This document shows positions 58,301 through 64,000 of a stretch of 64,000 nt of DNA, piece after piece (positions within the stretch are counted from its first letter, which is position 1; each line of letters begins with the position of its first letter). The DNA comes from an uncultured Acetatifactor sp. (lineage in GTDB: Bacteria; Bacillota; Clostridia; Lachnospirales; Lachnospiraceae). The position numbers and the translations under genes were made by a program. The notes under the pieces were generated by a model. It searched no databases. It worked only from the letters and a program-made list of their open reading frames with translations, and was not told the DNA's origin. Location of the stretch: assembly GCA_910584375.1 (NCBI GenBank), contig CAJUAH010000022.1, positions 1-64,000 of the forward strand. Direction: 5' to 3'.

Positions 58301-58880
58301 GGTGGGGTATGAGCTGTACTGTAAGATGCTCAATGAGGCGGTGCAGCGCAGGAAGGGTATATCCATACAGGAGGATTTTACCACCACGGTAGACTTGGAC
58401 GTGGACGCCTTTATCCCGCCGGAGTATATAGTGAATGAAGTACAGAAACTGGATATTTACAAGCGCATAGCGGGCATTGAGAATATCCGGGAGCGGGACG
58501 ATATGCGGGACGAACTGCTGGACCGTTTCGGCGCGATCCCGGTGTCCGTGGAAAATCTGCTGCGGATCGCCCTGATTCGGGTGGCGGCTCACAGGCTCTA
58601 TATGACGGAACTGAAAGGAAAGAATGAGCGGATCGTCTTTACGTTCCGTCCGGACGCGCCCATCGCGCCGGAGAGGATACCGGAGTTTATGAGACCTTAC
58701 GGTGACAGATTGCGCTTTACGGCCTATGGCAATCCGTTTTTTACCTATAAATATAAGAAGTGCAATGTCATTGAGAAGGACGCGCAGATACTGCTGGCGG
58801 ACACGGAGGGATTGCTGGCGGCGATGGAAGTATTGCTGGACAAATCTTCTTTACCCGGTGTCGAAAACGTGCTAAAATAA
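55308..58880 (+). CDS. mfd: Transcription-repair coupling factor Mfd
   Basis: A 1190-residue DNA translocase that removes stalled RNA polymerase and recruits UvrA. Order: UvrB-like module (about 1-340), CarD-like polymerase-interacting domain (about 490-560: LKVGDYVVHETHGLGIYRG), RecG-like motor with ICGDVGYGKTEIAIRAAF (Walker A), LLIIDEEQRFGV (DEEQ box) and LTATPIPRTL, the TRG motif, and a C-terminal regulatory domain. The ATG at 55308 follows AGGAGGATA. It is preceded by 155 bases of intergenic sequence carrying ATATGCGGAA repeats. Confidence 0.98.
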   Translation: MQALLAPLRELAEYDQAREDIRKGRTPIAFSGCVDSQKLHMIYGLSDGLRYKVIVTYSDLKARELYEEYRFYDRNVRLYPAKDLIFFQADIHGNQLTRERVAVLRRIAEDKPLTLITTFAALMTPQVKWDLDRDILHVENGGMLDETALSRRLVDMGYEKAAQVESSGQFSVRGGIVDIFDLTQENPYRIELWGDQVESIRSFDVLSQRSIEKLESVTVYPATEFVMTGERLKEGVKRIEREAAVQEKKLRESFSTEAAHRVHTQMEELKEQLLEFQARVNLESYIRYFYQDTLTLPELLQQMEGNGGRTVFFMDEPARIAEHADAVELEFRESMEQRAAKGYVLPGQMDILYGREQVMARCLKSAVVSLSTMDGKNSLLKPVSRFTVSARNVSSYNSSFEALVKDLSRYRRQGYRVLLLSGSRTRAKRLAEDLREYELTAVYTEDPFREVQPGEVLTYYGHVNKGFEYPLLKYVVIAESDIFGAEKKKKKKKLYQGQKIHDFQELKVGDYVVHETHGLGIYRGIEKVEVEKVVKDYMKIEYRDGGNLYVLATGLDVIQKYASAEGGKPKLNKLGTKEWDRTKTKVRTAVDQVAGDLVELYAARQQAKGYQYGKDTVWQREFEEMFPFEETEDQLAAITDTKADMESGKIMDRLICGDVGYGKTEIAIRAAFKAVQEGKQVVYLVPTTILAQQHYNTFTQRMKDFPVRVELLSRFRTPGEIRKTIAELQKGLVDIVIGTHRVLSEDVKYKDLGLLIIDEEQRFGVAHKEKIKKLKENVDVLTLTATPIPRTLHMSLIGIRDMSVLEEAPDERLPIQTYVLEYNEEMVREAIVRELGRGGQVFYVYNRVNSIADITAGVAALVPEATVAYAHGQMKENELEKIMVDFIAGEIDVLVSTTIIETGLDISNVNTMIVHDSDNLGLSQLYQLRGRVGRSNRTAYAFLMYKRDKMLKEVAEKRLAAIKEFTELGSGFKIAMRDLEIRGAGNLLGMRQHGHMEAVGYELYCKMLNEAVQRRKGISIQEDFTTTVDLDVDAFIPPEYIVNEVQKLDIYKRIAGIENIRERDDMRDELLDRFGAIPVSVENLLRIALIRVAAHRLYMTELKGKNERIVFTFRPDAPIAPERIPEFMRPYGDRLRFTAYGNPFFTYKYKKCNVIEKDAQILLADTEGLLAAMEVLLDKSSLPGVENVLK

Positions 58881-58935
58881 TATCGGTATCTTCTATAGAA
58901 TATCATGGGAATATCACGAGAGGGAGGGTAAGCTT

Positions 58936-59958
58936 ATGAAGAAGGATTTTGATCTGCTGTCGCTGGGCGAGCTGATGCTGCGTCTGTCTCCGCCGGACAA
59001 TGAGAGGATCACCAGAGGGGACACGCTGGGTAAGCAGGCGGGGGGCGCGGAACTCAACGCCATCACCGGCGCGGCCATGCTGGGTCTGCGCTGCGGTATT
59101 ATATCCAAGCTGCCGGCCAACGATCTGGGTACATATATCAAGAACCGTGTGCGTCTGTGCGGCGTCAGCGACGATTATCTGGTGTATGATCAGGACAGGG
59201 ACGCGCGTCTGGGCGTATATTATTACGAGAGCGGCGCCTATCCCCGCAAACCCAGGATCGTATATGACAGGCAGAATACCTCCGTCAACAAGCTGACGAC
59301 TGCCGACTATGACGACAGCCTGTATCAGGCGGCCCGCTGTTTTCATACCAGCGGGATCACGCTGGCGCTGGGCCCTCAACTGCGGGAGACCGCCATCGAG
59401 ATGATACGGCGTTTCAAGGCTCAGGGCACGCTGATCTCCTTTGACGTTAATTTCCGGGGCAACCTTTGGACCGGGGCGGAGGCCAAGGCTTGCATCGAGA
59501 GCATCCTGCCCTATGTGGACGTGTTTTTCTGCTCTGAGGACACGGCCCGCCTGACATTCCTGAAGGAGGGCAGCGCCCGGGAGATCATGAAGAGTTTTAC
59601 ACAGGAGTATCCCATCTCCATCGTGGCCTCCACCCAGCGGGTGGTACACAGTCCCAAACGCCATACTTTTGGCTCTATCATCTACAGTGCCCGGGACGAC
59701 ACCTATTATGAGGAGCCGCCCTATGCAAATATTGAGGTGGTGGATCGCATTGGCAGCGGCGACGCCTATATCTCCGGCGTACTTTACGGCCTGCTGTCCA
59801 AGGAGGGAGATTACCAAAGGGCGCTGGAGTACGGCAATGCCACAAGCGCGCTGAAAAATACGATTCCCGGAGATCTGCTGTCCACAGATCTGAAGGAGAT
59901 CGACGGCATCATTCGGGAGCACAAGTCCACTGGAAGAGTGGCGGAGATGGATCGGTAA
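58936..59958 (+). CDS. PfkB-family sugar kinase, KdgK-like
   Basis: A 340-residue ribokinase-fold kinase. The N-terminal signature GGAELNAITGAAMLGL and the C-terminal anion hole DRIGSGDAYISGVLYGLL (usually GAGD; here GSGD) are visible. It resembles 2-keto-3-deoxygluconate kinases (SLGELMLRLSPPDNERI start), but fructose or another sugar is possible. SD GAGGGAGG lies upstream. There are no uronate-pathway genes nearby to confirm the substrate. Confidence 0.88.
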   Translation: MKKDFDLLSLGELMLRLSPPDNERITRGDTLGKQAGGAELNAITGAAMLGLRCGIISKLPANDLGTYIKNRVRLCGVSDDYLVYDQDRDARLGVYYYESGAYPRKPRIVYDRQNTSVNKLTTADYDDSLYQAARCFHTSGITLALGPQLRETAIEMIRRFKAQGTLISFDVNFRGNLWTGAEAKACIESILPYVDVFFCSEDTARLTFLKEGSAREIMKSFTQEYPISIVASTQRVVHSPKRHTFGSIIYSARDDTYYEEPPYANIEVVDRIGSGDAYISGVLYGLLSKEGDYQRALEYGNATSALKNTIPGDLLSTDLKEIDGIIREHKSTGRVAEMDR

Positions 59959-59985
59959 ACTACCTCTTAAAATTTTATAAAGCCC

Positions 59986-60014
59986 TTGCGGACCGACATG
60001 TTATATGGGATAAT
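59986..60014 (+). promoter_or_regulatory. Promoter before 70-bp repeat locus B and xpaC
   Basis: -35 TTGCGG (59986-59991), 17-base spacer, -10 GATAAT (60009-60014). The repeats start at the -10 and fill the leader. Confidence 0.5.
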
Positions 60015-60150
60015 GAGTAAAATGCTCCGCATTTAACTCTACTGATTAGAATATGCGCTAAAGCGCATGGAATCAAGGGATAATGAGTAAAATGCTCCGC
60101 ATTTAACTCTACTGATCAGAATATGCGCTAAAGCGCATGGGATCAAGGAA
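60007..60150 (+). repeat. 70-bp hairpin repeat, locus B (two tandem units)
   Basis: Two units with a 70-bp period (TAATGAGTAA at 60011 and 60081). Hairpin 1 is GAGTAAAATGC-TCC-GCATTTAACTC; hairpin 2 is ATGCGC-TAAA-GCGCAT (60053-60068 and 60123-60138). Compared with locus A both stems differ by compensating changes. Confidence 0.85.
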
Positions 60151-60201
60151 TAGTGAGTTGGGCGAGTCACAGCGGTAAACATAAGGTTTGGAGTCAGATC
60201 A

Positions 60202-61608
60202 ATGAGTGAGAATACAGGCAGCAGCGCACTGGGGGAGCAATTTCGTGACGCATTGGCGGAAGGGCTTAACAGCGGCGATTTTAAAAATCTGAATGAACTG
60301 GTGGGACAGACGGTGAACAATGCCATCCGGGAGGCCAATTATACCTTTCTGGGTGGGAGTCCCGAGGGTACGGACAGACATAACCGCCAGAAAGAGCAGA
60401 TGAGACAAAACTGGCAGAACTGGCAGGAGCAGCATGGTAATTTCAGCGCCAGCTGGAACACCAGAAGACCGGCGGGGCAGCCCCCTCAGGGAGGCCAACC
60501 CGGTCAGCCGGGGAGAGGTCCTTTTGGCGGGCAGGGAGGCCAGCCAGGGAGAGGCTCTTTTGCGGGTCAGGGCGGCGGCCAGGTTTATCGGCAGATGCCC
60601 ATGCCTGTCCGGATGCGTCCCGGTCCGTTGGTCAAAACCAAGCGGGTGGGCAGTGTGGCCGGAGTTCTGTACAAAGTGTTCGGCGGTATCGGTATGGGAT
60701 TGGGCGGTTTTTTCCTGTTGATAGGACTGCTGGCCTGGGAGGCTCCGCTGATACTGCCCGGAGCTATTATGTTGCTGTTCTTCTTTGGCATGGTGCAGTT
60801 GGGGTGTTCCAAGCATCACCGTCTGAAACGGGCGGACCGCTATATCCAGCTCTGCGGAGCCAGAATGTACGCCGAGATCTCCCAATTGGCAGCCGCTATT
60901 CAAAAGAGTAAAAGCTTTGTGCTGCATGATGTGCGGCGTATGTTACGGTTGGGGATCTTTCCCAACGGACATCTGGACGAGCAGGGAACCACGCTCATGC
61001 TCAATGACGTGATCTATAAGCAGTATCAGGACGCGGAAAGGGCCCGCATGGCGCGGGAGCATCAGGCATTGCCCATGCAGGAGGAACGTCCGATGACGCC
61101 GGGCGAGATCGTGGAGCAGGAGCAGAAAGCCCGCGATTCAGAGCTGAACCAGATGATCGCGGAGGGCATGGAATGCATTCGCAAGCTGAGGGACATGAAC
61201 GACGCCATAGAAGGCGAGGTGATCTCCGCCAAATTGTACCGGCTGGAAAATCTGCTCAAGGAGATATTTGACAAGGTCAGGGAGTATCCGGATCAGATGT
61301 CTCAGATGCACAGAGTAATGGACTACTATCTGCCTACTACTTTGAAATTGGTGGAGGCTTATAAAGAATTTGACCAGGTCAGTGTGCCGGGGGAGGATAT
61401 CCTCTCCGCCAAGGCGCAGATCGAAAAGACGCTGGATACCATCAATGCGGCGTTTACGGAATTGCTCAACAATCTGTTCCGCAACCGTGTGTATGATGTG
61501 ACCACGGACGCCCAGGTGCTGGAGACCATGCTGGCCCAGGAAGGATTGACCAAGGAGAGTATCAGTAAAGAACTGGAATATGCAAAGGCAGGGAGCGAAC
61601 AGGGGTAA
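60202..61608 (+). CDS. XpaC-like membrane protein (5-bromo-4-chloroindolyl phosphate hydrolysis family)
   Basis: A 468-residue protein. The N-terminal helical region is followed by a disordered G/Q/P-rich linker (about 90-135), two membrane helices (about 155-200), and a long helical cytoplasmic domain characteristic of XpaC (DVRRMLRLGIFPNGHLDEQGTTLMLNDVIY). It almost always pairs with a TelA gene, as here. The role is unclear; tellurite/toxic anion or wall-stress phenotypes are reported for the pair. No clean SD is seen, only AAGG some 15 bases upstream. Confidence 0.88.
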   Translation: MSENTGSSALGEQFRDALAEGLNSGDFKNLNELVGQTVNNAIREANYTFLGGSPEGTDRHNRQKEQMRQNWQNWQEQHGNFSASWNTRRPAGQPPQGGQPGQPGRGPFGGQGGQPGRGSFAGQGGGQVYRQMPMPVRMRPGPLVKTKRVGSVAGVLYKVFGGIGMGLGGFFLLIGLLAWEAPLILPGAIMLLFFFGMVQLGCSKHHRLKRADRYIQLCGARMYAEISQLAAAIQKSKSFVLHDVRRMLRLGIFPNGHLDEQGTTLMLNDVIYKQYQDAERARMAREHQALPMQEERPMTPGEIVEQEQKARDSELNQMIAEGMECIRKLRDMNDAIEGEVISAKLYRLENLLKEIFDKVREYPDQMSQMHRVMDYYLPTTLKLVEAYKEFDQVSVPGEDILSAKAQIEKTLDTINAAFTELLNNLFRNRVYDVTTDAQVLETMLAQEGLTKESISKELEYAKAGSEQG

Positions 61609-61699
61609 GCCATAGTATGATCAGACAGGTTTCGCGCTGCGCCGAAACCTGCGGCTTATGGCAGAACCATAAAATAAAGACGCAGTATGGAGGATAAAG

Positions 61700-62866
61700 A
61701 TGAGTGAACTGGATACCATGTTAAATCAGGCGCCGACCCTGACATTGGAGCCATTTGCGGAGCCAAAGCCGGAAGTTCCCGCCATGAGCGAGACGCAGGT
61801 TGTGGAGGCGGTGAAGGAGCAGATGAATATGGAGCTGACTCCGGAAGAGCAGAAAATGGTGAATGATTTCGCGGAGCAGATCGATCTGAGCAATTCCCAG
61901 ATGATATTGCAGTACGGCGCGGGCAGTCAGAAAAAGATCGCGGATTTTTCTGAGAGCGCCCTCGGCAGTGTCCGCACCAAGGATATGGGGGAGATCGGTC
62001 AACTGCTTACAGAGGTGGTGGGCGAGCTGCGCTCCTTTGAGGAGGGCGAGGACGAGAGGGGATTCCTGGGAATCTTTAAAAAGTCCAGCAACAAGCTGTC
62101 CAATATGAAGGCGAAATATGACAAGGCTGAGGTCAACATCAACAAGGTCTGCAAGGTCATGGAGGAGCACCAGATCACGCTGCTCAAGGACGTGGCGATG
62201 CTGGATAAGATGTACGAGCTGAACCTGAATTATTTCAAGGAACTGTCCATGTACATCCTGGCGGGTAAGAAAAAGCTGGAGCAGGCCCGCAACGTGGAGC
62301 TGGCGGAGCTGGTGGCCAAGGCGGAGAAGAGCGGTCTGCCGGAGGACGCCCAGAGGGCCAAGGATTTCTCCTCCAAGTGCGAGCGCTTTGAGAAAAAGCT
62401 TTACGACCTGGAACTGACCAGGACAATCTCGTTACAGATGGCGCCGCAGATCCGGCTGATCCAGAGCAACGATACCACCATGGCTGAGAAGATCCAGTCC
62501 ACGCTGGTGAACACGATCCCCCTGTGGAAGAGCCAGATGGTCATCGCCATCGGCCTGGATCATTCGGCGGATGCCGCCAAGGCCCAGAGAGAGGTCAGCA
62601 ACATGACCAACGAGCTGCTGAAAAAGAACGCGGACGCGCTGAAAATCGCCACCGTGGAGACAGCCAAGGAGGCGGAGAGGGGCATCGTGGATATCGAGAC
62701 CCTTACCGCCACCAACCAGACGCTGATCAGCACGCTGGACGAGGTCAGGAAGATTCAGGACGAAGGGCGCATCAAGCGCCAGAACGCCGAGACGGAGCTG
62801 CTGCGCATTGAGACGGAGATGCGCAATAAGCTGTTGGAGATGAGCCGTCAGCAGCCCGGAGCATAG
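61700..62866 (+). CDS. TelA-family toxic anion resistance protein
   Basis: A 388-residue, largely helical cytoplasmic protein of the TelA/KlaA family: DFAEQIDLSNSQMILQYG, then the core FLGIFKKSSNKLSNMKAKYDKAEVNINK and SLQMAPQIRLIQSNDTTMAEKIQSTLVNTIPLWKSQM. It is linked to tellurite and lantibiotic or wall-antibiotic resistance in other bacteria. SD GGAGGAT is upstream. It follows xpaC in a two-gene unit. Confidence 0.94.
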   Translation: MSELDTMLNQAPTLTLEPFAEPKPEVPAMSETQVVEAVKEQMNMELTPEEQKMVNDFAEQIDLSNSQMILQYGAGSQKKIADFSESALGSVRTKDMGEIGQLLTEVVGELRSFEEGEDERGFLGIFKKSSNKLSNMKAKYDKAEVNINKVCKVMEEHQITLLKDVAMLDKMYELNLNYFKELSMYILAGKKKLEQARNVELAELVAKAEKSGLPEDAQRAKDFSSKCERFEKKLYDLELTRTISLQMAPQIRLIQSNDTTMAEKIQSTLVNTIPLWKSQMVIAIGLDHSADAAKAQREVSNMTNELLKKNADALKIATVETAKEAERGIVDIETLTATNQTLISTLDEVRKIQDEGRIKRQNAETELLRIETEMRNKLLEMSRQQPGA

Positions 62867-63092
62867 TCGGCGGGATTATTGAAGAAGTACAATTGATCGG
62901 AAAGAGAGGGTATTGTCGTGTTGATTTTTGCGTGCGGAAGAATGCGTTAGTTATATACACAGATGTATGACGGGGACTCCCGTCTGTTTGTGGTGCTTTC
63001 TCCCGTAACAACGACACGATGATGCCCGATATCTCCAAGAACACTGGAGCTGTTTTTTCTGTACGAAAATACAACATCGGGTATATGAGAGT
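62867..63092 (+). other. Intergenic region with no recognised gene
   Basis: I find no supported gene or named RNA here. ACTGGAGCTGTTTTTTCTG near 63043 is a weak T-rich terminator-like element, and short inverted segments flank GATGCCCGAT. Confidence 0.4.
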
Positions 63093-63121
63093 GGGTCACG
63101 GGTAAACCGTGGCCCTTTTTT
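63093..63121 (+). terminator. Terminator before the ABC exporter gene
   Basis: GGGTCACGG (63093-63101) pairs with CCGTGGCCC (63107-63115), followed by six T. Confidence 0.9.
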
Positions 63122-63160
63122 ACAGACAGGATTTGGTTTGGAAAAACAGTGAGGTGTTAT

Positions 63161-64000
63161 ATGAAAAATGATAAATCAGTAAAAGGTTCTATGCTTATCT
63201 CTCCCGGCGGCTGTATGCTGTCGGTTCTGGGGAGCGGGATCGGGGTGGCACTGTCCCTGGCCGCACTCCGGCTCCCGAAGGTTGTTTTGGACTGCGTGAC
63301 GGCAGGAGTATCCACGGGGACACTCTGTGCCGTGATCGGATGGGCGGGAGGGCTCTGGCTTTTACTTTCCGTGGCCAGCCACATCTTGGGCAATGCCGTC
63401 ACAGAGTATGCCCAGACGGGACTTTATACCCGGCTGATACCGGCCTGGGAAAAAAAGACCATGGAGCTGGACTATGAAATTTTTTCCTCTCCCCGAGGTA
63501 AAGTTCTGATGGAAAAGGCCCGGCAGGCGGTGAGCAGTCCCAACTGGGGCACGGTGACGCTGCTGCCCCGGCTGACGGAGCTGCTCACCGCGGCGGGAGG
63601 GTTGACGGCATATGCCGTCATTCTCGGCGGACTGCATCCGCTGGCGGTGCTGGCCCTGCTGTCTCTCTCCGCCCTGGAACTGGGGCAGGGTATGCGGACA
63701 GAGCGCAAAAAGCAGGATTTGAAAGAGCAGCGGGCCCAAGCGGGGCGCAGGCTTAATTACGTGGCCTACGGAACCAGGGGACTCAGCGAAGGCAAGGATA
63801 TCAGGGTATATCACATGGCGGGATGGCTGCGGGAGATGGCGCGGTCTGCCATGGGACAAAAGCGGGAGCTCGAACAGATCACGGCGGGATATGAACGGAG
63901 AAAACGCCTGTTTGCGGCGGGTTTGATCCTGCTGCGGGACGGCTGCGCCTATGGGTATCTGCTGTACTCCTTCTTTCGGAGAAATATGACGGCAGGAGAT
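63161..64000 (+). CDS. ABC exporter, N-terminal membrane domain (runs off the window)
   Basis: 280 codons open to the window end. Hydrophobic segments are near residues 12-35, 48-72, 140-160 and 163-180, and a further one ends at 64000. The phrase RRLNYVAYGTRGLSEGKDIRVYHM is the cytoplasmic loop (usually GKDIRLY) seen in type IV ABC exporter half-transporters. The nucleotide-binding domain should follow outside the window. SD GAGGTG is upstream. The substrate is unknown; peptide, lipid and drug are all possible. Confidence 0.8.
   Translation, partial: MKNDKSVKGSMLISPGGCMLSVLGSGIGVALSLAALRLPKVVLDCVTAGVSTGTLCAVIGWAGGLWLLLSVASHILGNAVTEYAQTGLYTRLIPAWEKKTMELDYEIFSSPRGKVLMEKARQAVSSPNWGTVTLLPRLTELLTAAGGLTAYAVILGGLHPLAVLALLSLSALELGQGMRTERKKQDLKEQRAQAGRRLNYVAYGTRGLSEGKDIRVYHMAGWLREMARSAMGQKRELEQITAGYERRKRLFAAGLILLRDGCAYGYLLYSFFRRNMTAGD

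Noticed and set aside
60007..60150. Possible CRISPR array
   Set aside because: There are two units of 70 bp with internal hairpins and no unique spacers of constant size, and no cas genes. It is a tandem copy of an intergenic repeat.
62772..63077. A 101-codon open frame on the minus strand
   Set aside because: It overlaps the end of telA, has no SD or family match, and has shadow-like composition.

Overview
The window looks like chromosome from a motile, endospore-forming, anaerobic Firmicute of the Lachnospiraceae type. The evidence is gene content: pyruvate formate-lyase with its activase, GlgC/GlgD pairs, SpoVG, CwlD-like and SleB-like wall hydrolases, MecA, GdpP and a ten-gene F-type ATP synthase operon. 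Strong purine-rich Shine-Dalgarno (SD) sites and sigma-A promoters with 17-base spacers fit this. Species cannot be fixed from the sequence alone.

Layout. 1-165: end of a tRNA cluster (Glu, Cys). 231-8333: a membrane protein, a CPA1 antiporter with a TrkA-type regulator, a sirtuin, a first glgC-glgD pair, a YdcF-like protein and a DUF951 protein. 8371-18264: the usual rpsF-ssb-rpsR and gdpP-rplI-dnaB blocks, split by a 4.7-kb island (about 9.6-14.2 kb). 18402-25759: a MerR/RacA-like protein, a ferredoxin, pflA, a pyruvate formate-lyase encoded in separate pieces, a DUF1858 protein and mecA. 25999-33150: wall hydrolases plus Sua5, rpiB, upp, dCMP deaminase and DUF402. 33317-40663: atpZ-I-B-E-F-H-A-G-D-C. 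40745-46160: unknown genes, a methyltransferase, and QueT and BioY vitamin/queuosine transporters with recognisable control sites. 46376-51398: prs, dnaI/dnaC-like, dnaD and murC, with a cluster of DnaA boxes. 51641-64000: a second glgC-glgD pair, spoVG, pth, mfd, a PfkB kinase, xpaC-telA, and the start of an ABC exporter.

Most striking is the 9.6-14.2 kb island. Two 33-bp sites in opposite orientation (9648-9680 and 11663-11695) flank 2 kb holding an Rpn-family nuclease gene and a FimB-sized tyrosine recombinase. Just inside the left site is a near-perfect sigma-28 (flagellar sigma) promoter that points away from the flagellar genes. Just outside the right site lie a CsrA-like gene and a flagellin gene, for which I see no promoter. 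Inversion would place the sigma-28 promoter about 100 bases upstream of csrA-flagellin. The flagellin leader has a hairpin with a near-consensus CsrA site in its loop. I read this as a flagellin phase-variation switch shown here in the OFF orientation, with post-transcriptional CsrA control layered on top.

Other points of interest: a pyruvate formate-lyase whose glycyl-radical domain is a separate gene, with a small Cys-rich relative of that domain between them; tandem 9-mer DnaA boxes before dnaD; a 70-bp intergenic repeat whose two hairpins covary between loci; a mutually exclusive hairpin pair conserved ahead of both Rpn copies; and an ATP synthase c-subunit with the sodium-binding signature.
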